Positions 38,215-46,644 of a stretch of 64,000 nucleotides of DNA are shown piece by piece. This DNA comes from Alteromonadaceae bacterium (lineage in GTDB: Bacteria > Pseudomonadota > Gammaproteobacteria > Enterobacterales > Alteromonadaceae). The number at the start of each line of letters is the position of its first letter. Positions within the stretch are counted from its first letter, which is position 1. Where the stretch lies: assembly GCA_013216015.1 (NCBI GenBank), contig JABSOI010000026.1:1-64000 (forward strand), in the 5' to 3' direction. Position numbers and translations under genes: made by a program. The notes below the pieces were generated by a model. It saw only the letters and a program-made list of their open reading frames with translations. It made no database searches and was not told the DNA's origin.

Positions 38215-39630
38215 CTAGGGATTTGGTGTGCCAGGTTCTTTCTTTAACGACGCCAGGTGATCTTGTATAACTTTCCACAAAGGAGTGTCTACCCAAGTGT
38301 CATCTAGATAGAATTTTTCGGGTTCTTCTTCTTTTGGGTCTATCAGCAGATTGTAGATTGATGGATAAGCCATGTTCATGACCGCATAACTCTTTGAATC
38401 GATTTCCTTGATAAGCATTTTCCAATTGCGCCACTTCACACCAAAAAGCTCGTTGCCGATGTAAATGACCATGGAATCCCGAGCTGATTTTTTCGACTTG
38501 GCCACCAGAAAATCAGATTGGTCAACACCATCGAGTATTCTATCTTGCGGGATCTCGCCGCCGACAAAATTCGCCAATGTGGGAAACACATCTGTCATAT
38601 GTACAATGTCGTTAGATACTTGCTTGGCAGGGATTTTTCCAGGCCAGCGGATAAGAAAAGGAACACGTAAGGAGCCTTCATAGGGAGAAAACATGGTTCC
38701 TCGCCAAGGCCCGGTGAATCCAAACGATCTTTTTATGCCTTCGCGGCCATTGTCTGAAGTAAAGATAAAGATAGTGTTGTCTTTAAGTCCTAGCTCATCA
38801 ATTTGATCGAGAAGCTCGCCCACATAGGAATCGGTTTGCGCCAGCACGTCAGCAAAACTTCCATTACCTGTTTTACCCTTGAAATCAGGATGAGGGTCAA
38901 CCGGTTCATGGGTTTGTGTATAAGGGAGATAGGCGAAAAAAGGCTGCTTGGTTTTGGCCTTACGCTTGATAAAATCGATAGCGTGATCAGTGATTTCCCG
39001 GTCGATCGTCGCGCGTTTGGCTCGGTTATAAACTTCATGTTGTTTTGGTTTCTGGCCTCGTTTCGCCGTCATGATGTGGGTGAACTTAACACCTGCATCC
39101 TTCTGGAAGCTAGTGCTATCTGGCCAAAAAGCCTGATCAGATGAATTGGGTATTCCATACCATTCATCAAAACCCTGATCCGTGGGATAACGGCCCTCGG
39201 CGTCTCCCAAATGCCATTTTCCGAACATGCCTGTCGCGTACCCATTATCCGACAGCATCTCGGCCAAGGTAATCTCCCACTTGGTGATGCCGTACCATAT
39301 TCCTCTAGGGGAGCCGTTTTTTTGTTGTCGTGTACGAATTCCATAACGACCAGTCATCAGTGACGTTCGCGATGGCGTGCACTCTGCTTCAACATTGAAA
39401 TTGGTGAGTTGGAATCCCTCAGCCGCAATGCTGTCAATATTAGGTGTTGGCGCTCCGCGCAAAACGCCGCCGCCATAAACGCCAACCTCGCCATAACCAA
39501 AATTGTCCATTAAGACCAGAACAATATTGGGCTTGTTTTCAGTTTTGGGTGAAGCCAAAGCCAGAGGAACATACATAAAAAGAACTAACAGAAATACCGT
39601 GAATTTGGCGTTTCGAATATACTGGGACAT
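38215..39630 (-). CDS. periplasmic sulfatase (formylglycine type)
   Basis: 471 residues with signal peptide 1-27. The sulfatase signature CTPSRTSLMTGRYG starts at Cys 84, which would be converted to formylglycine (C-x-P-x-R). Metal ligands include D42-N43 in MDNFGYG, and FTSDNGRE supplies the later Asp-Asn pair. It is a type I arylsulfatase-like enzyme, as is common in marine bacteria that degrade algal sulfated glycans. No formylglycine-generating enzyme is in the window. AAAGGAG lies before the ATG, with an octamer repeat immediately upstream. Confidence 0.92.
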   Translation of the reverse strand: MSQYIRNAKFTVFLLVLFMYVPLALASPKTENKPNIVLVLMDNFGYGEVGVYGGGVLRGAPTPNIDSIAAEGFQLTNFNVEAECTPSRTSLMTGRYGIRTRQQKNGSPRGIWYGITKWEITLAEMLSDNGYATGMFGKWHLGDAEGRYPTDQGFDEWYGIPNSSDQAFWPDSTSFQKDAGVKFTHIMTAKRGQKPKQHEVYNRAKRATIDREITDHAIDFIKRKAKTKQPFFAYLPYTQTHEPVDPHPDFKGKTGNGSFADVLAQTDSYVGELLDQIDELGLKDNTIFIFTSDNGREGIKRSFGFTGPWRGTMFSPYEGSLRVPFLIRWPGKIPAKQVSNDIVHMTDVFPTLANFVGGEIPQDRILDGVDQSDFLVAKSKKSARDSMVIYIGNELFGVKWRNWKMLIKEIDSKSYAVMNMAYPSIYNLLIDPKEEEPEKFYLDDTWVDTPLWKVIQDHLASLKKEPGTPNP

Positions 39631-39643
39631 AGTCGTCTCCTTT

Positions 39644-39675
39644 GATGGACAGATGGACAGATGGACAGATGGACA
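39644..39675. repeat. octanucleotide tandem repeat GATGGACA x4
   Basis: Four perfect 8-nt copies plus a partial one end 13 bases upstream of the sulfatase ATG, directly next to its ribosome-binding site. Copy-number change would alter the 5' leader and perhaps expression. Confidence 0.95.
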
Positions 39676-39938
39676 GATTGACGGATTTTAGTTGTTACCC
39701 GCTTTGAGTCGTTTTCGAAGTTTCAATTTGGTTTAGTCTTGAAAATACTACAACTTCAGTTGGTCGTCATTAAAGACAATCATTCGATCCTGAATAAATT
39801 TTTCGTTTTGTTTACCCCAAAAGGTAAAAGGAAATAGCCTTTAAATGTATACCCAGTTAGGGTAGGTGAAGTTACAAACTTACAGTTAGCGCTGGGTTTA
39901 AAGGATTGCGGAAAAAAAATAATCTATAAAATGGACAT
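39676..39938. other. spacer upstream of the sulfatase
   Basis: Spacer between the sulfatase start and the GFA gene's stop, both minus strand. The sulfatase promoter should lie here; no other element is seen. Confidence 0.4.
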
Positions 39939-40346
39939 TTAAATGTTTGGTAGTTTGTTACTTGTTGTTTCTTTACTCTTATGTGCGAGACTGCTTCCGT
40001 GCTTTTCCCAATTTTGGCCATCAAAATGTTTGATGTTTATTGAGAGTGGTCTGGTATCCAGACAATTGATATTAATGTCTATACCATCTGGATTCGAACG
40101 CGGGGTATAAAAAGGTTTAACACCACAAACTTTACAGAAAGTATGCTTTGCAACACCAGTATTAAATGTATAAGTAGATAGGTAATCTTGGCCGGATAAA
40201 AGTTTAAATTTACCCAGAGGTACGATTAAATGGAGAAAACCTGATTTAGTACAAATTGAACAATTACAATCATCTGCATCAATATTTTCAGGTGCTTCCA
40301 CCTCAAAGGTGATTGCTTTGCAATGACAGCTGCCTTGATAAATCAC
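39939..40346 (-). CDS. GFA/CENP-V family zinc protein
   Basis: 135 residues. Typical Cys motifs: CHCKAI at 7-12, CNCSICTKSG at about 28-37 and CKVCGVKPFY at about 72-81. These bind zinc in the glutathione-dependent formaldehyde-activating (GFA) fold. Most family members have no proven formaldehyde role. It stands alone and precedes (in coordinates) the alkylation-repair end of the nitrosourea cluster; a link to formaldehyde released by AlkB-type demethylation is tempting but unsupported. Confidence 0.85.
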   Translation of the reverse strand: MIYQGSCHCKAITFEVEAPENIDADDCNCSICTKSGFLHLIVPLGKFKLLSGQDYLSTYTFNTGVAKHTFCKVCGVKPFYTPRSNPDGIDININCLDTRPLSINIKHFDGQNWEKHGSSLAHKSKETTSNKLPNI

Positions 40347-40890
40347 ATAATTTCCTTAGAAGCTTAACAATTGTGTATCTATCAATAACAAAATCAGTAA
40401 CAGCTTGCTACACAATTAAAATTTAATGTTAATAATATCCCATAAGTTTAATGAATTAGAAAGTGGGGAAAATTAAGTGTTTCTAAAATGCAGGAAAGTA
40501 AATTAATGCATTATTTATTTAAATTATGGAAAGTGGGGCCGCGTGTTGCATTTGGCAAAATGTGAGAAAAACAAGATGCGATCCCAATATTGTGAAGTAA
40601 ATAATTTATTCCCTGTATAATTATTTATCTTAATTTATACCAAAGAGTTAGTATTTCCTTCGTTTTCTCTTATACCATTCGCATTAAATAAGTGCTCAAT
40701 ATTCAATGATTAGTGCATGGATGCCTAAGAGCTGCCATGACGGCAACGCAGCTAGTGGTGATTTAGATCATTTGAAGATGAACACATATTTAGTGCGATT
40801 GGTATTAGCATCAATGAGAAGAGGTGGTCACACTTGGGTGGCATTTTGTGGCCCACTCAGTTGCAGTCTTAATTGGTCACTGTGGAACAG
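40347..40890. other. spacer between GFA gene and alkB, containing a MITE
   Basis: About 540 bases. The right half is occupied by the MITE at 40670-40808; the left half is AT-rich without features. Short frames here lie inside the MITE. Confidence 0.5.
40670..40808 (-). repeat. MITE-like element, copy at the cluster's left edge
   Basis: The left end TTATACCATTCGCATTAAAT continues into AAGTGCTCAATATTCAATGA. The right end, read on the minus strand, is TAATACCAATCGCACTAAAT then ATGTGTTCATCTTCAAATGA, so the element has about 40-bp imperfect terminal inverted repeats. The core GCATGGATGCCTAAGAGCTG recurs in opposite orientation at 57525-57783. Confidence 0.8.
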
Positions 40891-41541
40891 TCAAGTCTGG
40901 CGGAACGTCAAATTTATTCGGCATTCTCCTGTTTGAGGATGGTAGCCGTCCTTAATCGGTGCGACCCCATGATATCTCAGTCTATCAGGGCCACCCCATA
41001 CCATTACATCTCCATGTGTTAAAGCGATGCGGGATACTTTATCTGAACGACTTTGTCCTCCCAATAAAAATGAAGCTAATATGCCAAGTGAGACCGATAC
41101 TATTGGCGCATTAAAAGTGGATTCGTTTTTATCTTGGTGCAAAGATAATTTGCTACCTGGAAGATATTTGTTTATTAGACAAACAGTAGGTGCAAAGTCT
41201 TTGAAACCCGATTGTTGGGCTGCTAGGATTGCCAGATTTTTATAGGCCAATGGCATTTTAGGCCAGTGAGTTCCTGTTAGAGGGTCGATTGGTGAATAGC
41301 GATAACCTTGTCGATCGCTAACCCAACCTAAATTGCCACAATTGGTCATGGCAACATTAATAATATGTCCTCCAGCTGTTACCATGTTTCTAAATGGTGA
41401 AATTTTAAGAAGTTTACTAAGTTCTTGCATTAAGTCGGCTGAATCACGATAGGCATATTTATGTAAAATCGTAGTCCCATCAGATAATTTAACAATATTA
41501 ACTTCAGGCTCTTCAATAGTGTCAAATAAATCACCAATCAT
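40891..41541 (-). CDS. alkB: AlkB, 2OG-dependent DNA oxidative demethylase
   Basis: 216 residues, full length for AlkB. It repairs 1-methyladenine and 3-methylcytosine by oxidation. Iron ligands: H135 and D137 in SLHQDKNE, and H191 in LRYHGV. The 2OG-binding RxNxTFR motif is RINLTFR at 208-214. The nucleotide-recognition lid NCGNLGWVSDRQGYRYSP is present. It is the last gene of the minus-strand run that starts with the sznF-like gene, 33 bases after ogt. Confidence 0.96.
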   Translation of the reverse strand: MIGDLFDTIEEPEVNIVKLSDGTTILHKYAYRDSADLMQELSKLLKISPFRNMVTAGGHIINVAMTNCGNLGWVSDRQGYRYSPIDPLTGTHWPKMPLAYKNLAILAAQQSGFKDFAPTVCLINKYLPGSKLSLHQDKNESTFNAPIVSVSLGILASFLLGGQSRSDKVSRIALTHGDVMVWGGPDRLRYHGVAPIKDGYHPQTGECRINLTFRQT

Positions 41542-41574
41542 TAGTTAAACTTACACATCAATCGCATTACAATT

Positions 41575-42075
41575 TTATAATTTACCACTTTCATGATCCA
41601 GAATTGCTCGTTTACGATCTTCACCCCAACGATATCCCGATAGTTCACCATTTTTTCGAATAATACGGTGACAAGGAATTAAAATCGCAATTTTGTTGGA
41701 TGCACATGCTTTGGCTACGGCTCTGGCTGATTTGGGGCGGCCTAATTGTAATGCTACTTCTGAATAGTTTAACGTTGTTCCTGAGGGTATATTTCGTAAT
41801 ACATTCCATACAATGTTTTGAAAGTCAGTTCCACCTGGATCTAGGCTAATATCACACGCTTTATCAGGCGACTCTATCGCCTCAAGGACCTTTAGAAAGT
41901 GTTTGGTAACAGTTTCATCCGAATTCTCTTCTATGGCTTTGGGAAAAAGCTGTAGGAATTCTTCAACGCTTGTACTGACATCGTCATCCATTAATGAGAT
42001 AAAACAAACGTCACTGCCTTTAATTGCTATAAGCACTTGTCCATATCGGCATTTTTCAATAGTATATCTAACCAC
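41575..42075 (-). CDS. ogt: O6-methylguanine-DNA methyltransferase
   Basis: 166 residues. The suicide acceptor is C135 in ILIPCHRIIRKNGELSGYRW, followed by the WGEDRKRAIL helix. The N-terminal part (1-75) is the short Ogt/Ada-C ribonuclease-like fold. It removes O6-alkyl from guanine and O4-alkyl from thymine, the main cytotoxic lesion of methylnitrosoureas. Lies 33 bases before alkB and 78 bases after the Ada zinc-domain gene. Confidence 0.96.
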   Translation of the reverse strand: MVRYTIEKCRYGQVLIAIKGSDVCFISLMDDDVSTSVEEFLQLFPKAIEENSDETVTKHFLKVLEAIESPDKACDISLDPGGTDFQNIVWNVLRNIPSGTTLNYSEVALQLGRPKSARAVAKACASNKIAILIPCHRIIRKNGELSGYRWGEDRKRAILDHESGKL

Positions 42076-42153
42076 TTTAAACTCCCCATCATCATTAAGT
42101 TATAGCATATTTGACTATACCAATATTTCATCCTATATTAATCGGGGTCACAC

Positions 42154-42402
42154 TCAAAGATAAATATCGGGCTTACAACGTTTACATGCTCTAAACCCTC
42201 CTTTTTTAGCCGCATCAATTGAATCATAAAAAGCGATATTTTCTACTTTCGGTTTGCGCGAAGGACAACTCGGTAGACAATATATGCCTGTGGTTTTAAC
42301 CGCGTAAAAAAACTGGCCGTCAGATCCCTTATCCCTTGCAAGCACCCGTTGCCACTGCTCATCAAAACACGAAAAATCGCTTACTTCTTTACCAATCTCC
42401 AT
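42154..42402 (-). CDS. stand-alone Ada N-terminal (methylphosphotriester-acceptor) domain
   Basis: 82 residues made only of the Ada zinc domain. The four Cys ligands C42, C46, C73 and C76 (YCLPSCPSRKP and FRACKRCKPD) have the same spacing as Ada C38, C42, C69 and C72. C42 corresponds to the methyl acceptor. The protein ends right after CKPDIYL, so the AraC-type DNA-binding domain of Ada is missing. Together with the separate ogt gene next door it looks like Ada split into parts without the activator. It could be a methyl sensor or scavenger, or a remnant of a full ada gene. Confidence 0.9.
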   Translation of the reverse strand: MEIGKEVSDFSCFDEQWQRVLARDKGSDGQFFYAVKTTGIYCLPSCPSRKPKVENIAFYDSIDAAKKGGFRACKRCKPDIYL

Positions 42403-42541
42403 ATGTTTCCCAATGTATGTGGTATTATCAAACTAGTGAAAGCTTCATCCAGTCATGAATAAACTTCCAACAGCGTGCAAGTGCACGCATGCTGGATGAA
42501 TGTAAGACCCATCTCAGAAAAGACATGGATCCCAATTAACC

Positions 42542-43456
42542 TTAAGATGCCAGTAAAGCAGCCTCTGCACAAAATCGATCAAATGCATCAGCAACTTGTG
42601 GACTCAGTTGTCTAGCTCGAATTGGTGAATGTACGCATCCAGGCTCAATTGACAATTTAACTTTAATATTGTTCGCTTCCAGTAGTGTTGCGTATTCTGT
42701 AGCATCTTTCACCAACGAATCTTTTTCTGCTCCCATGATGTAAGCAGCGGGAAGATCATGAAATTTTCCACTGATTGATGGTGAAATATATGGATCTGAT
42801 ACATTTTCTTTTTTACCAGCATAACAAGCGGTAAAAAATTCCATTTCACCACCGGTAAGTAATGGTGCATCTTCACCTCCTTTTTGCCAGCGTGAGAAAT
42901 CTAATACCGGGCTAATCAATGCCTGACCGCTAGGTTTTGGACCATTTCTATCACGTAACATCATTGACAAAACAATGGCCATATTAGCGCCGGAACTATC
43001 GCCACAAAGAACAATTTTTGTAGGGTCTATACCCAGATCTTTTGCAGATTCAATAATACTTAACAAAATGTCATAACAATCTTCTAAAGCACATGGGAAA
43101 GGGTGTTCTGGTGCCATTCTAAAGTTAGGCGCAATCGTAACCAAACCAGATTTTTCACATAATTCCGCAACCGCTGAATTATGGCTGTTTAATGAACCGA
43201 TAACAAACCCGCCGCCTCGGATATAAAACAATAATCCATTTCCACTGGGTTTTTGAGGTGTATAAACCCTTGCAATAAGGTTCTCATTGATCTTGCGGTC
43301 TTCTATAGTCACTGTCTCAGGGAGATCATAGTGAAACTCCACTGTTAATGATTCGTATAAAGCACGTTGTTCTACCAGTGGCAATTTATAAAAATCAGCT
43401 GGTAAAGTATTGTTGGATCGGTCGATAAATTCTTGTATTCCAGGGGCGTAGCTCAT
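42542..43456 (-). CDS. alpha/beta hydrolase, HSL/esterase family
   Basis: 304 residues. Catalytic Ser is S154 in CGDSSGANMA; Asp lies in EKDSLVKDA and His in GCVHSPIRA near the C-terminus. The oxyanion-hole motif of this family, HGGG, reads RGGG here (residues 80-83), an unusual change. The substrate-side motif NFRMAPEHPFPCALED is classic for bacterial HSL esterases. It lies between the ATP-grasp genes and the ada/ogt/alkB block, all in one direction. It may hydrolyse, transfer or activate the cluster product. Confidence 0.88.
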   Translation of the reverse strand: MSYAPGIQEFIDRSNNTLPADFYKLPLVEQRALYESLTVEFHYDLPETVTIEDRKINENLIARVYTPQKPSGNGLLFYIRGGGFVIGSLNSHNSAVAELCEKSGLVTIAPNFRMAPEHPFPCALEDCYDILLSIIESAKDLGIDPTKIVLCGDSSGANMAIVLSMMLRDRNGPKPSGQALISPVLDFSRWQKGGEDAPLLTGGEMEFFTACYAGKKENVSDPYISPSISGKFHDLPAAYIMGAEKDSLVKDATEYATLLEANNIKVKLSIEPGCVHSPIRARQLSPQVADAFDRFCAEAALLAS

Positions 43457-43582
43457 TGTTTACCTCATAATATAAGTTAAAAAAAATTAAAATTTCAATA
43501 CTGAATAACAACTTACCGGTGGGAAGTTTTTTCATTCAGAATTACTGGCCATGTGCCATGGCACAAGACCAGGTTATGACAA

Positions 43583-44884
43583 CTATTCTGCGATTACGCT
43601 TAGTTCAAAAGACTCTTTAGTCGCAATAGCAGTCTTAATACATTCGTCGAGGTTAGTTGATTTGACAATACAATAACCAAAGCGACCACCAACATTATCT
43701 TTTGGCGGTAACAACAGTTTTTGTCCTGCAACAGCAAGTAATGTTGCTATTTTTACAGTACTGTGGAGTTTATCTTCTTTAATACTGATATCCTCAACTG
43801 TACAATCAGATTCAGGATAAAAGAAACGAATAGCAGCAACTGAGGGCTCAACCTTTGCTATTTCAATTGATTTGCCACAGGTCACATCAACTACAACTTT
43901 ACCAAGATCAATGTCCGTAGCAATCTGACCTACATATGGAATTAAATCTCCACCCAAGCGAGCATTCACTTCAATTAATTTCGGCCCATCTTCTGTCAGC
44001 ATTATCTCTGTATGTGTGCAGCCATTGTTGAAGTTCAATGCTTTATGAACTTGCTGGAGGTAATTGATAAAATCTTTATCTTCAAGCAATGTGTCGTGAG
44101 TATTCACAACGTGCCCAATTTCTTCAAAATGTGGGTAAAAACCTGTTTGCTTTCGAGCAATAAACAAAGGTGTTAATTCACCATTAACCACAGCAGAATC
44201 AATGCTGACTTCAGTGCCTATCACACATTGCTCAATCAACACACCTTTACGATAGTAATGCTCTGTGGCATTGCTATCTGAGTTTTTGGCTTCCCGATAA
44301 GAATCAGCTATATAATTTTCACATACTTCTGTCATATTAGCAGCTGATTTAAAAGCTTGTTCTAATTGGGCTTTGTTCTCTACTTTACAGACACCATAAC
44401 TGGCAGCCATTGCTCTTGGTTTAACAATAACAGGATAACCAATGTCACTAGCAGCGACTTGCGCTTCTTCCAATGTGGTTGTCAGGACACACTTAGGTTG
44501 AGCCAAGTTATGCTCATCCAATAATGTACGGGTTAAGTGTTTATCTCTACATGACATAATGGTGTCAACATCACCACCTGGTAAATCAAGCAATTTTGCA
44601 AGTTTTGCACTGGGGATAATCCGAATTTCATCCCAACACAATACGCCATCAGCTTTAAAGTTCTCTGGTAAACTCGATTTCATTTTAATTGGGTCAATCG
44701 TATTGACTTTGGTGAAACCAACAATGTAATTATTTTCCCACGTAGATTCATTGTCGAGTAATAACCAAACATTTGCGTGCTTGGAAATCATGCTCAATAA
44801 ATATTCACGATACGAACAAATACCACTGCCAACCAATAAAATAGTCGGTTTAGTCGTATTAATTTCTTTATAATCTTTAGTCAT
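43583..44884 (-). CDS. ATP-grasp carboxylate-amine ligase (second)
   Basis: 433 residues. ATP-grasp core: IGYPVIVKPRAMAASYGV at about 152-169 (ATP-binding Lys) and the Mg-binding HTEIMLTEDGPKLIEVNARL near 318. This architecture is shared with L-amino-acid ligases such as BacD and with biosynthetic carboxylate-amine ligases. The N-terminal pre-ATP-grasp region starts ILLVGSGICSYREYLL. It would join an acyl-phosphate-activated amino acid to an amine. Substrates are unknown, but the partner genes suggest the nitrosourea amino acid. Confidence 0.88.
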   Translation of the reverse strand: MTKDYKEINTTKPTILLVGSGICSYREYLLSMISKHANVWLLLDNESTWENNYIVGFTKVNTIDPIKMKSSLPENFKADGVLCWDEIRIIPSAKLAKLLDLPGGDVDTIMSCRDKHLTRTLLDEHNLAQPKCVLTTTLEEAQVAASDIGYPVIVKPRAMAASYGVCKVENKAQLEQAFKSAANMTEVCENYIADSYREAKNSDSNATEHYYRKGVLIEQCVIGTEVSIDSAVVNGELTPLFIARKQTGFYPHFEEIGHVVNTHDTLLEDKDFINYLQQVHKALNFNNGCTHTEIMLTEDGPKLIEVNARLGGDLIPYVGQIATDIDLGKVVVDVTCGKSIEIAKVEPSVAAIRFFYPESDCTVEDISIKEDKLHSTVKIATLLAVAGQKLLLPPKDNVGGRFGYCIVKSTNLDECIKTAIATKESFELSVIAE

Positions 44885-45094
44885 GTATGTTATTTCCTAT
44901 AAAATATATTTTTCTAGCAACGTCATAACTTAACCACAAGCAATATTAAGGTTGCTGTTTAAAGTTTGAGTGTTATTAAAATCCTACTGGTGTCTAAGCA
45001 CAGGCTGATATAAATCAGCGAATTACCGGCCTCGGCGTTTTTAGTGGTCAACGAATACTCACTTGCTTAGCATGAACGCTTCTTATGCAAAAAA

Positions 45095-46369
45095 TTATGG
45101 TTGACTGTCAAATTGAAGTTCTTTTTCAAGAGCTCTGATCCGTAAATAATCGGCATGAATTTGTTCGAGTGAATCGCTTTTTAATACAACAAAACCGAAA
45201 CACTGCGCACCCCACAAGTCTTTTGTTGGTTCTACGGAATCGCCGTTTTTAACATTAACAGCAGAAGTTTCAAAACTGGCTAAGTCATTTATTGCTTCGA
45301 GGCACTGGGCGTTTTTTACGTACCCATGACTTTCGCAGATTAAGAATACGACTTGTACGTTGGTCTTTAATTCGTAACTTTCAGGGATCGGCTCGGATGA
45401 TGTAAAGTAACGCACAGCCCTGTCCAATTGGCTATCTCCAGTTGCCAGGCGGCAATATACAGGATGTCCTCCACCATGTGGGCGAGCGCCAATTTCAATC
45501 AATTTGGGTCCACTTGGAGTTATCATGATTTCAACATGTGCCGTACCAAATCGAAGCCCTACAGCATCAAGTGTAGCCTTAGTATAATTGACCAACTCAT
45601 CATAGACGTTTGTCTGAGGTGGCAACCATTGCATTTTGTCATATATGGCAATAAAGTTGCCATTATCTTTCTTGGTATACTGACAAATATTGGCGACTGA
45701 GTGGTTACCATTATGGCTAAAGGTATCAATCACATATTCTGTGCCAGTCACGTATTCTTGAACAACAAGGTCGACATTCTTTCCGCCTAATTTATTGGTG
45801 GTGCCAAGAATATCATTGAAAACACTCAACCAGTTTTTTGCGCCGGGAACACGAGTAACATCATCGGTCCCAGCACTTTTAGCGGGTTTGATGACCAAGT
45901 CTGAATTTTCCAGACCTTGGGACTCCAACCATTGTTGAACCTCAGTTGCATCAGCCGAACAAATTTGCTTTATAAACGGTAATCCTGCTGTAGCAACTGC
46001 CTTAGCCATATCGCCTTTATGACGTCGTGCTGTTGCCAGCGATTCCACGTTAGCATATTGTGGCAGTATCCGGCAAACAAGCTTGTCGGTTAACTCAACA
46101 CCAATTTCGCTACCTGTAATGATGCAGATCGGATCTTCGCTTTTCAATGTTGCGACAACATCTTCAAAGTCACCATGGGCTTTAACAATAGCGTCAAAGT
46201 CTTGTTTTCGAAAAGAAGTAGTATAAACACTTGGCGTTTGCTCAGTTGATAGAACAGCAATAACTCTAACACCTTGTGCTTTAAAAGCTGGCGCATAGAG
46301 CGAACCTGATGTATATGGATCAACCACTACGACTGTTCTTTGTGTTACTTTCTTATTATTTTTATACAT
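45095..46369 (-). CDS. ATP-grasp carboxylate-amine ligase (first)
   Basis: 424 residues, distantly similar in layout to the next ATP-grasp protein. Core motifs: DLVIKPAKSAGTDDVTRVP at about 163-181, VQEYVTGTEYVIDTF near 216 and HVEIMITPSGPKLIEIGARP at about 284-303. N-terminal domain starts TVVVVDPYTSGSLYAPAFKA. The two ligases in one operon suggest two successive amide bonds, or one ligase plus a modifying enzyme. Family known for dipeptide-like natural products; actual substrates are inferred. Confidence 0.9.
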   Translation of the reverse strand: MYKNNKKVTQRTVVVVDPYTSGSLYAPAFKAQGVRVIAVLSTEQTPSVYTTSFRKQDFDAIVKAHGDFEDVVATLKSEDPICIITGSEIGVELTDKLVCRILPQYANVESLATARRHKGDMAKAVATAGLPFIKQICSADATEVQQWLESQGLENSDLVIKPAKSAGTDDVTRVPGAKNWLSVFNDILGTTNKLGGKNVDLVVQEYVTGTEYVIDTFSHNGNHSVANICQYTKKDNGNFIAIYDKMQWLPPQTNVYDELVNYTKATLDAVGLRFGTAHVEIMITPSGPKLIEIGARPHGGGHPVYCRLATGDSQLDRAVRYFTSSEPIPESYELKTNVQVVFLICESHGYVKNAQCLEAINDLASFETSAVNVKNGDSVEPTKDLWGAQCFGFVVLKSDSLEQIHADYLRIRALEKELQFDSQP

Positions 46370-46371
46370 TG

Positions 46372-46593
46372 TTACTCACATATAATGTTGTAATTAGAGC
46401 CCGTCATGCAACTTCGCTCGCCGATGGTATGACGGGTGAAATGTGTTGCACTAGGAGTCTTTCGCTCTTGGGCAGTTCTGCTGTGTAAAAGCCGTTTTAG
46501 CCAGATTTTCCGCTCATTATTGTTGAATGGAAAATTATTCTCCTCAAATGATTCTAAATCTGGCTCAAAATGGTTATCGCTCGTGACGAACAT
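46372..46593 (-). CDS. possible 73-residue protein between MFS and ATP-grasp genes
   Basis: An open frame filling the gap between the MFS gene and the first ATP-grasp gene and ending two bases before the latter's start codon. It begins MFVTSDNHFEPDLESFEENN and has a basic middle (ERKIWLKRLLHSRTAQERKT). No convincing ribosome-binding site was found and no family is recognised. Its position beside ATP-grasp ligases makes a peptide substrate conceivable but unsupported. Confidence 0.22.
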   Translation of the reverse strand: MFVTSDNHFEPDLESFEENNFPFNNNERKIWLKRLLHSRTAQERKTPSATHFTRHTIGERSCMTGSNYNIICE

Positions 46594-46644
46594 TTAGGAG
46601 CGGCAACTTTACAGCCTATTTATCAATAAATTGGTTAATGAGCC

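Noticed and set aside
40706-40936. 76-residue frame near 40.7 kb
   Set aside because: Lies mainly in the MITE copy and overlaps the 3' end of alkB on the other strand.
42542-46369. Siderophore biosynthesis as the role of the cluster
   Set aside because: No NRPS, NIS synthetase or TonB-dependent receptor; the SznF/SznE pair and alkylation repair genes give a better explanation.
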